Notes under the pieces: model-generated | What the model was told of the DNA's origin: nothing | Database searches by the model: none | The model's input: the letters and a program-made list of their open reading frames with translations, nothing else | NCBI RefSeq assembly: GCF_001429185.1 | Contig: NZ_LMIW01000010.1 | Span: forward strand, 1 to 64,000 | From: Terrabacter sp. Root85 | GTDB lineage: Bacteria > Actinomycetota > Actinomycetes > Actinomycetales > Dermatophilaceae | Length of the DNA stretch: 64,000 bases | Reading direction: 5' to 3' | Position numbers and translations under genes: made by a program | In this document: positions 1 to 8,107 of the stretch, in pieces | How the letters are laid out: every line of letters begins with the position of its first letter | How positions within the stretch are numbered: position 1 is the first letter of the stretch

Positions 1-48
1 TTCGATCAGCTCCCACTGAGCATCGGTCAGCACGGCAGAACGCGACAT
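1..48 (-). CDS. IS5-family transposase, N-terminal fragment (cut by window edge)
   Basis: Read on the minus strand from the ATG at 48, the sequence gives MSRSAVLTDAQWELIE and then leaves the window. This opening is typical of actinobacterial IS5-group transposases (DUF4096/DDE type), which cut and paste the element. Only 16 residues are visible, so the catalytic residues and intactness cannot be judged. No passenger gene is seen between the start codon and the probable element end near 95. Confidence 0.7.
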   Translation of the reverse strand, partial: MSRSAVLTDAQWELIE

Positions 49-95
49 GCATCAACCATCACAGCCGACCGTGCCCACATTCAGGAGACACGCCC
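1..95 (-). mobile_element. End of an IS5-type insertion sequence
   Basis: Upstream of the transposase start lies AGGAGACACGCCCTAG (82-97). GGAGACACGC is typical of the terminal inverted repeats of this IS group, and the adjoining CTAG fits the YTAR target duplication known for IS5-group elements. The other end lies outside the window, so the border is approximate. Confidence 0.5.
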
Positions 96-289
96 TAGTC
101 CACGGCTCCGTCGAAGTCCGACCATCCCGCTGATGGGTGCGTGTCATAGCGCCGACGGCAGCCCTGCGCGAGACCGCGCCATGGGTCCAGTAGCCTGTCC
201 CCGTTGGTCGGCCCGACAGGGCCTCGTTACAGCGAGGGTTAAAGCGACCCTTGCAGCGAGGTTTTCAGCGAGGGTTCCAGCCATGCCCC

Positions 290-365
290 GCCCTCGTAGC
301 TCAGGGGATAGAGCACCGCTCTCCTAAAGCGGGTGTCGCAGGTTCGAATCCTGCCGGGGGCACCA
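290..365 (+). tRNA. tRNA-Arg (anticodon CCT)
   Basis: A 76-nt cloverleaf can be drawn by eye. The acceptor GCCCTCG pairs with CGGGGGC. The D arm contains AGCTCAGGGGATAGAGC, and the T arm contains GGTTCGAATCC. The anticodon stem CCGCT/AGCGG closes the loop CTCCTAA, so the anticodon is CCT and reads AGG. The CCA end is encoded (363-365). The gene sits about 200 bp from the IS end. The preceding 230-280 region holds three imperfect copies of CAGCGAGGNTT with no evident role. Confidence 0.95.
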
Positions 366-454
366 CCAAGAATTTCGCAACCGAGCGGCCATCGCCCAGC
401 TCTCGTCACCGAGCGACCAGGGCGACCGCTAATCCACGGATCCACGAGCCACCC

Positions 455-754
455 TCACGACAGCACGCCGACCAGCTGCGCCACGGTCGGCGAACCGTCC
501 CGCCCGTCCGGCGTCGTGAACACGCGACAGGCCAGGGCCGGCTGCTCCGTCCCCGAGGCGAACGGGTCCGTGCCGTCGATGAGGATCGTGGGCGAGCCGA
601 TGAAGTCGAGTCGCTCGGCGTCCTCGATGGTCTCGATCCGCACTCGCAGAATCGGCTCGTCCCCATGGCCCACTTCGGCCAGTGCCGAGCGGAGCCTCTC
701 CTCGGCCATCACCCAGTTCGGGCACCCGTCGAAGTAGAGCAGCCGCACGTCCAT
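455..754 (-). CDS. Small thioredoxin-like protein
   Basis: The protein is 99 aa if translation begins at the ATG at 754, giving MDVRLLYFDGCPNW. An upstream in-frame start at 808 would add 18 residues. The opening beta strand followed by FDGCPNW and the later SPTILIDG (cis-Pro loop) are typical of a thioredoxin-fold family often annotated as thioredoxin-like or alkylmercury-lyase-like. Only one cysteine is present in the active-site position, so classical disulfide exchange is unlikely. No partner gene is adjacent. The exact role is unknown. Confidence 0.65.
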   Translation of the reverse strand: MDVRLLYFDGCPNWVMAEERLRSALAEVGHGDEPILRVRIETIEDAERLDFIGSPTILIDGTDPFASGTEQPALACRVFTTPDGRDGSPTVAQLVGVLS

Positions 755-891
755 CAGCCCATCATGCGCTCCGTGGACAGCAACGCGGACCGGGCCCGAC
801 TCGGTCACCTCGCAGCCGCAGCATCAGCGGCTCCCAGCTGGGTGGACGAAACGCTCGTCACACGACACTCGGTGCTCCTAGAGTCACTGCC

Positions 892-930
892 ATGGCGGGG
901 CGTGGGCGGCTGGACTGCTCCCGACGATGA
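892..930 (+). CDS. Possible 12-codon leaderless leader peptide before the phosphatase gene
   Basis: The ATG at 892 lies 7 nt after TAGAGT (879-884), a spacing typical of leaderless actinobacterial transcripts. The frame reads MAGRGRLDCSRR and stops at TGA 928-930. That stop overlaps the ATG (927) of the large phosphatase gene as ATGA, an arrangement that couples translation. The peptide has no recognised homologue. It may simply be the way ribosomes reach the 927 start. A later true start for the downstream gene would weaken the idea. Confidence 0.4.
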   Translation: MAGRGRLDCSRR

Positions 931-3149
931 CGACAGGCGTGGGGGCGGTGGAGACCTCGGGCCCTGCAGCCCTGCCCTCCCGCGTCACCCAGGATCTGGA
1001 CGGCAAGGACACACCGGACATCTCCCCCGCCGCCACCCGGACGCGACGCCTCGTCCGCCTGGCCGCCATCGCCGTCGCCTACTACCTCGGCGCCCGCCTC
1101 GGCCTGAGCCTCTCGCTCGTCGGCAACGACGTGACCCCGTTCTGGCCGCCGACCGGTGTCGCCGTCGCCGCGCTCATCGTCTTCGGGCGGTCCTACTGGC
1201 CGGCCGTCGCCGTCGCGGCCCTTGCAGTCAACCTGCCGATCAGCGCCAACCCGCTGGCCGCGGCGGTCACGGCCGTCGGCAACACCCTCGCACCCGTCGT
1301 CGCGGTCACCCTCCTCCAGCGGGTGGGCTTCCGCCGCCAGCTCGACCGTCAGCGCGACGCCCTCGCGATCGTCTTCCTCGGCGCCCTCGCCAGCATGCTC
1401 GTCAGCGCGACGATCGGCGCGGCGACCCTCCTCGCCTCGGGCTCGATCACGACCGGGCAGCTGCCCGCGACCTGGGCTGTGTGGTGGACGGGCGACGCCA
1501 TGGGCGTCCTCACCGTCGCGCCCTTCCTGCTGTGCCTGCCTCTCTTCTGGGAGCAGCGTCGCTGGCCGCTGCGGCTGTGGCTCGAGGCCATGGCGATCCT
1601 CATGGTGGCAACACTCGTCGTGGCGGCCGCCGTCACCACGGGGCTGCACATCTTCTTCCTCACCCTCCCGCTGCTGGGCTGGGCCGCCTGGCGCCTCCAG
1701 CTGCGAGGAGCCGCCCCTGCTGCGCTGATCGCCACCCTCCTCGCCACGGCGGCAGCCACCCGGCAGCGAGGTCCCTTCGAGGGCAAGACGCTGCTCGAGC
1801 AGATGGTGACGCTCCAGGCCTTCAACGCCTGCGTCGCGCTCACCTCCTTCTTCCTCGCCGCCCTCGTCAGCGAGCGCATGCAGACCGCCGCCGCCCTCGA
1901 GAAGGCCGCGTCCGAGCTCGAGCGACGGGTCGAGCAGCGCACCGCCCAGCTGTCGGCGGCCAACACCCGGCTCGTCCAGGAGATCCAGGAGCGCTCCGAG
2001 GCCCAGGAGCTGCTGAGCCACGAGGAGGCCCGGGCGCAGCGCGAGCACCAGATCGCCGAAACCCTGCAGCGCAGCCTCCTGCCCGACCGACTCCCCGACG
2101 TGCCCGGGGTCGCCCTCGCCGCGCGCTACGTGCCTGCGACGGCCGACGTGCAGGTCGGCGGCGACTGGTACGACGTCGTCCAGCTCCCTGGCGGCCTCAT
2201 CGGACTCGCCATCGGCGACGTCGCGGGCCACGGCCTCACCGCCGCCGCGACGATGGTCCAGGTCCGGATGGCCCTGCGCGCGTACGCCCTCCAGGACCCG
2301 TCGCCACCCGCCGTCATGCGCGGCGTCCACCAGCTCGTCGCCCAGCTCCCGGTCCCCGAGATGGTCACCCTCATCTATCTCGTCTTCGACCCGGCCACGC
2401 GCCGCATCCGCTGGACCAACGCGGGCCACCCGCCTGCGCTCGCCTTCGCGGGTGGTCAGGGCACCTACCTCGAGGGCGCCCTCTCCCCTCCCGTCGGCGT
2501 CACCGTCGACGGCTCGTTCACCGAGGCCAGCCAGGTCCTGCCACCGGGGGCGACCCTCCTGCTCTACACCGACGGGCTCGTCGAGCGGCGCGGTGTCTCA
2601 CTCACCGCCGGCCTCGACCGGCTCGACCGCGAGGCCTCCGCCGTCCCCGACGACGACATCGAGGCCCTCTGCGAGCGCCTCATCGACACCTTCCTCGACG
2701 AGGACCATATCGAGGACGACGTCGCGATCCTCGCCATGCGCCCCCTGCCGTCGGTCGACGGCGAGCTCGACGTCCGGCTGCCCGCCGAGGCCCGCAACCT
2801 CGTGCAGGTCCGCAGCGCCCTGCGCCGCTGGCTCAAGGAGGCCACCGTCTCCGAGGCCGACGTCAACGAGGTCCTCGTCGCCTGCGGGGAGGCCTGCGCC
2901 AACGTCGTGCAGCACGCCTACAGCGGGCAGGGGTCGGCCGGTGAGCTCGTCGTCGAGGCCCGGCTCGACGGCGACGCCCTCGAGGTGCGCATCCGTGACC
3001 ACGGCCACTGGCGCCCCGCCGCCGACCGCGGCGGCGGCTGGGGACTCCAGCTCATGGACGCCCTCATGGACGACGTCGACGTCGAGCACACCCCCGGTGG
3101 CACCGACGTCCGCCTGCGCCGTCGCGTCCACGTGGGGGTCGAGGCATGA
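927..3149 (+). CDS. MASE1 sensor / SpoIIE-type PP2C phosphatase / HATPase protein
   Basis: This is a 740-aa multidomain regulator. Residues about 40-310 are hydrophobic and match MASE1, with several membrane spans and the motif FWPPTGVAVA. Residues about 320-385 form a coiled coil. Residues about 390-610 are a SpoIIE/RsbU-like Ser phosphatase (VGGDWYDVV, GDVAGHG, LLLYTDGLVE). Residues about 620-735 are an RsbW-like HATPase with the N-box stretch GEACANVVQHAY and the G-box GGWGLQLMD. Such proteins dephosphorylate a STAS anti-anti-sigma factor and may also act as its anti-sigma kinase. The next gene is exactly such a STAS protein and overlaps it by ATGA. The membrane MASE1 part probably senses an unknown signal. 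Confidence 0.88.
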   Translation: MTTGVGAVETSGPAALPSRVTQDLDGKDTPDISPAATRTRRLVRLAAIAVAYYLGARLGLSLSLVGNDVTPFWPPTGVAVAALIVFGRSYWPAVAVAALAVNLPISANPLAAAVTAVGNTLAPVVAVTLLQRVGFRRQLDRQRDALAIVFLGALASMLVSATIGAATLLASGSITTGQLPATWAVWWTGDAMGVLTVAPFLLCLPLFWEQRRWPLRLWLEAMAILMVATLVVAAAVTTGLHIFFLTLPLLGWAAWRLQLRGAAPAALIATLLATAAATRQRGPFEGKTLLEQMVTLQAFNACVALTSFFLAALVSERMQTAAALEKAASELERRVEQRTAQLSAANTRLVQEIQERSEAQELLSHEEARAQREHQIAETLQRSLLPDRLPDVPGVALAARYVPATADVQVGGDWYDVVQLPGGLIGLAIGDVAGHGLTAAATMVQVRMALRAYALQDPSPPAVMRGVHQLVAQLPVPEMVTLIYLVFDPATRRIRWTNAGHPPALAFAGGQGTYLEGALSPPVGVTVDGSFTEASQVLPPGATLLLYTDGLVERRGVSLTAGLDRLDREASAVPDDDIEALCERLIDTFLDEDHIEDDVAILAMRPLPSVDGELDVRLPAEARNLVQVRSALRRWLKEATVSEADVNEVLVACGEACANVVQHAYSGQGSAGELVVEARLDGDALEVRIRDHGHWRPAADRGGGWGLQLMDALMDDVDVEHTPGGTDVRLRRRVHVGVEA

Positions 3150-3613
3150 GCGACCTCGCCCGCGTCGACGCGCGCCGCGCCGGCACCACCCAGCTCGTCC
3201 GCATCACCGGCGAGCTCGACCTGTCCAACGCGCGCGAGCTCACCGACGCCCTCGGACACGCGGTCCCCGACGACGTCACGCTCGTCGTCGTCGACCTCAG
3301 CGGCACGACCTACCTCGACAGCGGCGGCATCGCCGCGTTCTTCCGCCTCTCCCAGCGACTACGGGACCGCCGACAGGACCTCCGGCTCGTCGTCCCCCAC
3401 GACTCGCCCATCCGCGCCGTCGTCGAGCTGACCCGGCTGAGCCAGGTGATCCCCGTCGACGAGAGTGCCCCCGACCTCCCCGGCCAGATGGCGTATGCCG
3501 CCCTCCCGCCCGACGGCGCGCCCGCCCCGTCCCAGCCCCCACCCACCACAGACCTGCCCGATCCCGGGGACCCTGACCTGGCCGAGCCCGAGGGCGATCA
3601 GCGCAACGGGTAG
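3146..3613 (+). CDS. STAS-domain anti-anti-sigma factor
   Basis: The protein is 155 aa. Residues 1-110 are a STAS fold containing TTYLDSGGIAAF, in which the Ser after Asp is the usual phosphorylation site. The tail is Pro-rich and disordered. In partner switching the unphosphorylated STAS protein captures an anti-sigma factor and frees the sigma factor. It is translationally coupled (ATGA) to the phosphatase/kinase upstream, which is its likely partner. Its last 16 bp overlap the end of the convergent sigma gene, so antisense interference is possible. An octamer GTATGCCG lies at 3493. Confidence 0.85.
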   Translation: MSDLARVDARRAGTTQLVRITGELDLSNARELTDALGHAVPDDVTLVVVDLSGTTYLDSGGIAAFFRLSQRLRDRRQDLRLVVPHDSPIRAVVELTRLSQVIPVDESAPDLPGQMAYAALPPDGAPAPSQPPPTTDLPDPGDPDLAEPEGDQRNG

Positions 3614-5382
3614 CTGCCCGACCCGGGCAGCGTCGCTCCGGAGCGGTCGGTGAAGCGGGCCACGAGGTCCCCCGAGAGACGGGGCTGCACGCGGGTGACC
3701 TCGACGACGACCTCCCCGGCGCGCAGCCGCCCGTCGAACTGCGCCGTCGGCTGGCTCACGTGCTCGACGACCCGGGCGCCGTGCACGTCGCGCACCGAGG
3801 TGAGGAGCCAGCCGGCCGGCGCCGTCAGGTGCGCGAGATAGCCGCGGTCGCTCGGCGTGAACGTCAGGCTCGTCACCGTGCCGACCGGAGCGGGAGGCGG
3901 CGCGACCTTGGTCGTCGGGGTCGGCCGGCTGCTCGTCGGCGTCGGCGTCGTCGTCGGGCTCGGGCTCGGACGGCTCGTCGAGGTGGCACTCGTGCCGGTG
4001 GAGGTCGGTGCGGGGCGCGACGGCGGCCTCGTCTGCCGGTCGGCGCTCCCGCTCCGGCCGCCCGACGACCGGAAACGCGAGACGTTCTCGGCCGTCGCCA
4101 TGCCGATCACCGGTCGCGGCGCGGTCGACGACGGCACCGACGAGCTCGTCGTCTCGGCCGGGTAGGGCGACTCCGTCCCGTCCACCGGTCCGGCCGACGA
4201 GTCCCGGCCCACCGGCGCGTCGGCCGAGACCCGTCCGGCCGGCTGGAGCTGGAGCAGGACGAGCGCCGTCGCGACGACGAGTGCAGCCGCAGCCAGCACC
4301 GCGGCCGCCGAGCGACCCGGCACCGACAGCACGCGACCGTTGACCCCGCCCGAGCCACCTCCGGGCCCACCTCCACTGACGTCGGCGGCGAACTCTGACA
4401 GGTCGTCGGCCCCGTCCATGAGCGAGGCCACGCCCACGGCGACCGGGATCGTGGCACCGCCCGTCGCTGCGACCGCACCCACGCCCGCTGCACCGGCGCC
4501 GACCGTGCCGTCGCCCACCGTGCCGTCGCCCACCGCGTCGGCGACACCGACCCCCGACGCCACCGCGAACGCCCCGGGCAGGAGCACCGGCGCGACGCGC
4601 AGCCGGATGGCCGCGTCGACGTCGACGACGTCGAGCACCGCTGCCCGGCACCGGGCGCAGCCGTCGAGGTGCTCGTCGACGCGCTCGCGAGCCTTGACCG
4701 GGAGCGAGTCGCGCACGTAGCCACCGAGATGGCGTCGCACCGCCCGACATTCGGCGTCGCCGGCGTTCGCGACGAGCTCGGAGAGGAAGGTCTGGCGCAG
4801 CCGCTCGCGTGCCCGCTTGCTCCGGCTCGCGATGCCGTTCGGCGTCGTGCCCAGCCCGGGGGCGATCTGGTGCGGCTTCTCCTCGTGCACGACCAGACGC
4901 CAGAGCAGCGACCGGGACTCGTCGGGCAGCGAACGCCAGGCCGCCCAGACGGCGTCGCGCTCCTCGGCGTCGACGGCCTCGTCCTCCGCCGAGGCAGCCG
5001 TGCGGGTGTCGACGGTCGTCTCGTCGTCGGTCAGCACGACCCGGTTCGTGTAGCGCCGCGCCACGTCGATGTTGGCGCGGCGCAACGTGCTGAGCAGGTA
5101 GGGCCGGAAGGCGGTGTCGGGCCCGCCCCCACCACGGAGGGCATCGAGGGTGCGGGTGAAGCTCTCGCTGACGAGGTCGTCGACGTCGCTCGGCGAGGCG
5201 ACCCGGGAGGCGAGCCGTCGGGCCGCGGGCTCGTGCCGCGACCACAGCGCGGAGTAGGCGGCGTCGTCGCCCGCCCGAACCCGGTCGACGAGCGCCGCGT
5301 CGCTCTCGGGTCCGTCGACGCGTACGCCCTCGTCCGCCCCATCCACGGACTCGCCGCCGTGCTCGTCGTGCGCCCGCTCCAC
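3598..5382 (-). CDS. Fused ECF-type sigma factor and membrane anti-sigma protein
   Basis: The protein is 594 aa, far longer than an ordinary ECF sigma factor (about 200 aa). Residues about 28-100 resemble sigma region 2 and about 140-200 region 4 (LRQTFLSELV follows the helix-turn-helix). A zinc anti-sigma motif follows at about 215-250 (HLGGYV then HLDGCARC). A Gly/Ala-rich stretch leads to one membrane span near 350-370 (AAAVLAAAALVVATALVLL), then a long Ser/Thr/Pro tail that should lie outside the cell, and a final beta-rich domain. The sigma factor is thus probably held at the membrane by its own C-terminal half. The start is GTG at 5382. Its convergence with the phosphatase/STAS pair suggests one regulatory locus, but the link is inference. 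Confidence 0.82.
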   Translation of the reverse strand: MERAHDEHGGESVDGADEGVRVDGPESDAALVDRVRAGDDAAYSALWSRHEPAARRLASRVASPSDVDDLVSESFTRTLDALRGGGGPDTAFRPYLLSTLRRANIDVARRYTNRVVLTDDETTVDTRTAASAEDEAVDAEERDAVWAAWRSLPDESRSLLWRLVVHEEKPHQIAPGLGTTPNGIASRSKRARERLRQTFLSELVANAGDAECRAVRRHLGGYVRDSLPVKARERVDEHLDGCARCRAAVLDVVDVDAAIRLRVAPVLLPGAFAVASGVGVADAVGDGTVGDGTVGAGAAGVGAVAATGGATIPVAVGVASLMDGADDLSEFAADVSGGGPGGGSGGVNGRVLSVPGRSAAAVLAAAALVVATALVLLQLQPAGRVSADAPVGRDSSAGPVDGTESPYPAETTSSSVPSSTAPRPVIGMATAENVSRFRSSGGRSGSADRQTRPPSRPAPTSTGTSATSTSRPSPSPTTTPTPTSSRPTPTTKVAPPPAPVGTVTSLTFTPSDRGYLAHLTAPAGWLLTSVRDVHGARVVEHVSQPTAQFDGRLRAGEVVVEVTRVQPRLSGDLVARFTDRSGATLPGSGSYPLR

Positions 5383-5871
5383 GATCTTCTGTCCCCCACC
5401 CGTACGCCGACGTCTCGTCGGCTGTCTCGACCCAAGCTCCAGCAGGGTGCGTGACCGGGCGCCGGGTCCCGTCCCCGACCCGTCGGCGCGTCAGCAACGC
5501 ACCTCACGCATCCTCCCCCCTGGAGATGCGCGAGGGACCGAATCATGGCGCGACATGCCCGCGGATGTACAGGGTTGACGGCGTGCCGGGTGATTTGCGT
5601 GCGTTTGCGACACACCTCGGGCGCCGCTACGTCTTCCCCCGTGAGGCGCCGCGCCGGACGCGTGGGAGGGGACCCGGGCGAGCCGGTGGGGGCGACGACC
5701 GGCGCATCACGGACGGCGGCGACGGGCTGCGGTCCGACGGGTGGTGGGTGCTCCCGAGGAGGGGACGGGAGCACCCACCGACGCCCGGGCGGGCTTGCCC
5801 AAGATCCGGATCCGACCCGGACCTGCATGCGACGATGGAGACTCCACGACCCGTCACCCCAGGAGCAGCAC
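5383..5871. other. 489-bp intergenic region with hairpins, no gene seen
   Basis: No frame in this gap looks coding. Its ORFs are Arg/Pro-rich shadows with no motifs. It must hold the promoter of the fused sigma gene (minus) and of the AhpD-like gene (plus). Two inverted repeats stand out: CTCACGCATC facing GATGCGCGAG at about 5502-5537, and the perfect stem listed separately at 5743-5779. Confidence 0.5.
5743..5779. repeat. Perfect 14-bp inverted repeat (stem-loop)
   Basis: GGTGGGTGCTCCCG (5743-5756) is followed after 9 nt by its exact complement CGGGAGCACCCACC (5766-5779). There is no T-run on either side and no gene ends here, so it is not an obvious terminator. It lies about 90 bp upstream of the AhpD-like start and may be a regulatory structure or an operator. 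Confidence 0.6.
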
Positions 5872-6483
5872 ATGACGGCGACCGACCCGAGCCACGGCTT
5901 CCTCAGCGAGCCGGCTCTGACACCGGAGCTCGAGGCCTACTTCGCGAGCGACGTCACCGACCATGGCTACGTCATGAACCTCAGCCGCGTCTGGGCCCAG
6001 TCGCCCGCGGCCCACGACACGCTTTTCGCGCTCCTGGCCGACATGGTCTCCGTCGCCGGCCTGAGCTTCCGGCAGCGCGGCATCCTCATCGCCGCGACCG
6101 CCTCGACCATCGGCGACTCCTACTGTGCGCTCGCGTGGGGTGGCCGCCTCGCCACCGCAGCCGGCGAGGAGGTCGCAGGCGCCGTGCTCCGCGGAGACGA
6201 CGAGCCCCTCGACGCCGCCGACGCCGCCCTGGCGACGTGGGCCCGGACCGTGGCGAGCACCCCGAACGCCACCACTCCCGCCGATCTCGAGCCGTTGCGC
6301 GCCGTCGGCTTCGACGACCGGCAGATCTTCGCGATCACGGTCTTCGTCGCGCTGCGCCGAGCCTTCTCGACCGTCAACGACGCCCTCGGCCCGCTCCCCG
6401 ACCACCAGCTTCGCGCCGACGCCCCACCCGCCGTGGACGACGCGGTCTCCTTCGGCCGCCCGGCCGCGGACCAGCCCTCCTGA
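5872..6483 (+). CDS. AhpD-like / carboxymuconolactone decarboxylase-family protein
   Basis: The protein is 203 aa. The ATG at 5872 is chosen because AGGAG lies at 5861-5865. The in-frame ORF extends upstream without homology-like sequence. The all-helical layout and the motif TIGDSYCALAWGG, with a Cys in the AhpD active-site region, place it in the AhpD/CMD superfamily often called peroxidase-related. The second Cys of the classical AhpD CxxC is missing (CALA), so a thiol-disulfide peroxidase cycle like that of mycobacterial AhpD is doubtful. No operon partner is evident. The downstream gene is convergent. Confidence 0.75.
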   Translation: MTATDPSHGFLSEPALTPELEAYFASDVTDHGYVMNLSRVWAQSPAAHDTLFALLADMVSVAGLSFRQRGILIAATASTIGDSYCALAWGGRLATAAGEEVAGAVLRGDDEPLDAADAALATWARTVASTPNATTPADLEPLRAVGFDDRQIFAITVFVALRRAFSTVNDALGPLPDHQLRADAPPAVDDAVSFGRPAADQPS

Positions 6484-6544
6484 CCGAGGGCGTATGCCGT
6501 CCGCCCGGCTCCCCGGGTCGGGCACCCGGCCCGCGCGTTCGCGC

Positions 6545-7228
6545 TCAGACGGTCTGCGTGGCCACCCCGCGCAGCAGCGCGAGGTAGTCCTCGACCGGGT
6601 GGGCTCCGGTCACGGCGGCATACCCGTTGGCGACGACGAACGGCGTCGACGTCACACCCATGGACCGCGCCTGCTGCTCGTCCTCACGCACCTGTTCGGC
6701 GTACTCGTCGGAGGCGAGCACGGCCGACACCCGCCGCTCGTCGAGACCGCACTCGCCGGCGAGGCGCTGCAGGACCTCACGGTCGTCGATGGCGAGGCCC
6801 TCGCCGAAGTGCGCGGAGTGGAAGCGCTCGACCGCCGCGGAGCGCAGCGCGGGCCCGCCCATCTCGCCGGCGAGGGCGCAGAGCCGGTGCGCGTCGAAGG
6901 TGTTGGCGCGCACCGCGCGGTCCCAGTCGAAGACGAGGTCGTCGGCCTCGGCCACCTCGCTGGCCTTGGCGTTCATGAGCCGGCCGGCGCCCGCGTCGCC
7001 GCCGTGGCGCACCGAGAGGTGGTCGCTGACGGGCACGGAGCCACCGACCGGGACGTCCGGGTCGAGCTCGAAGGAGCGCAGGCGCACCGTGACGTCGTGC
7101 GGCCGCTCGAAGGCGGCAACGGCAGCCTCGACACGGCGCTTGGCGACCCACGAGTAGGGGCAGACCAGGTCGCTCCAGAGGTCGAGCTCGATGATGGTCG
7201 TGGACTCGGCAGCAGGCTGATCGGTCAT
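6545..7228 (-). CDS. DsbA-family oxidoreductase, FrnE type
   Basis: The protein is 227 aa from the ATG at 7228. A TTG at 7240 would add four residues. The N-terminal strand followed by WSDLVCPYSWVAKRR is the FrnE/DsbA active-site helix, and VTSTPFVVANGYAAVTGA gives the cis-Pro loop and C-terminal thioredoxin strands around a helical insertion. The usual CxxC is reduced to CPYS, as in many cytoplasmic FrnE-like proteins and 2-hydroxychromene isomerases, so the reaction is uncertain. There is no signal peptide, so the protein is cytoplasmic. It lies downstream of the NlpC/P60 gene but is separated from it by a strong terminator. Confidence 0.8.
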   Translation of the reverse strand: MTDQPAAESTTIIELDLWSDLVCPYSWVAKRRVEAAVAAFERPHDVTVRLRSFELDPDVPVGGSVPVSDHLSVRHGGDAGAGRLMNAKASEVAEADDLVFDWDRAVRANTFDAHRLCALAGEMGGPALRSAAVERFHSAHFGEGLAIDDREVLQRLAGECGLDERRVSAVLASDEYAEQVREDEQQARSMGVTSTPFVVANGYAAVTGAHPVEDYLALLRGVATQTV

Positions 7229-7269
7229 CGACTCAGTCAACCACGGTGGCTGACGGGGCCGGAAAAGCG

Positions 7270-7301
7270 CTGCGCCCCCACCGGATCCGGTGGGGGCGCA
7301 G
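7270..7301 (-). terminator. Intrinsic terminator after the NlpC/P60 gene
   Basis: This is a 32-bp perfect palindrome with arm CTGCGCCCCCACCGGA. On the minus strand it is followed within three bases by TTTT (AAAA at 7263-7266 on plus). It sits 24 bp past the hydrolase stop and should also isolate the DsbA gene from read-through. Confidence 0.85.
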
Positions 7302-7324
7302 GGTGTGGCGTGAGAGGTGACCGC

Positions 7325-8101
7325 TCAGATGCGGCCGTACATCGACGGCGTCGTCCAGATGGAGTGGTTGCCGATGACGGTGCCGGGACGCTGGGCGTCG
7401 ATCATGCGGCCCGGGCTGACGTAGATGCCCACGTGGTAGATCGGCGAGCCGAAGAAGACGAGGTCGCCGGGGCGCGGGTTGCTGACCGGGGTCGAGGCCG
7501 CGGCCTGCGCCGACGCGGTGCGCGGGATCGAGATGCCGGCCTGGCGGTAGACGTAGGACGTGAAGCCGGAGCAGTCGAAGCCGGAGGGCGTCGTGCCGCC
7601 GTAGACGTAGGGAACACCGAAGTACGACTGGGCGATGCCGATGATGCCCGTGGCGCTGGGGTTGGGCGCGACGTTGAGGGCGGCCCGGGTGGTCGAGCCG
7701 GAGCGCGACGCGCGCTGCTGGGTGGCCTCACGCTCGGCGGCGGCCTTCTCGGCGGCCTTCTTCGCGGCGCGCTCGGACTTGACCTGGACGTCCTCGATGA
7801 CGACCGGCTTGACCGAGGCCTGCTTGAGGGCGGGCTTGGCGTAACCGATCGCCGACAGGGCGTTGCCGGCCTTGAGCGTGCCGACGGCGGGGCCGACGGC
7901 CGCGGGACCGGCGACCGTGCTGGCGGAGCCGTCAGCGGCGTTCGCGGTGCCGGCGAACGAAGCGACGAGACCACCCGAGGCCGCGACGATGGCGGCACCC
8001 TTCACGGCGGGCTGGGCCGACTCCTTGGCGATCGTCTTGAGCTCCGAGATCGCGTTGAAGCGACCGGGGGCGCGGTGGCGCCCGGGAACGTTCTGAGCCA
8101 C
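7325..8101 (-). CDS. Secreted NlpC/P60 peptidoglycan hydrolase
   Basis: The protein is 258 aa from the GTG at 8101, chosen because GAGAGG lies 6 nt upstream and because the riboswitch occupies the longer reading frame. Residues about 1-55 form a long export signal ending in FAGTANAA. Residues about 55-145 are an Ala/Lys-rich linker. Residues about 150-258 are an NlpC/P60 domain with Cys in GFDCSGFTSYVY, and His in PGDLVFFGSPIYHVGIY. Such enzymes cut the stem peptide of peptidoglycan outside the cell. The c-di-AMP riboswitch in the leader would turn the gene down when c-di-AMP is high, as known for cell-wall hydrolases of actinobacteria. Confidence 0.88.
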   Translation of the reverse strand: MAQNVPGRHRAPGRFNAISELKTIAKESAQPAVKGAAIVAASGGLVASFAGTANAADGSASTVAGPAAVGPAVGTLKAGNALSAIGYAKPALKQASVKPVVIEDVQVKSERAAKKAAEKAAAEREATQQRASRSGSTTRAALNVAPNPSATGIIGIAQSYFGVPYVYGGTTPSGFDCSGFTSYVYRQAGISIPRTASAQAAASTPVSNPRPGDLVFFGSPIYHVGIYVSPGRMIDAQRPGTVIGNHSIWTTPSMYGRI

Positions 8102-8107
8102 GTTTGA

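Noticed and set aside
1-95. Larger mobile island at the left edge
   Set aside because: Only one IS end and a tRNA are visible. No integrase or attachment-site duplication of the tRNA 3' end was found nearby.
251-2944. 897-residue plus-strand ORF
   Set aside because: Arg/Pro/His-rich translation in another frame of the phosphatase gene, with no motifs. The MASE1/PP2C/HATPase frame explains the DNA.
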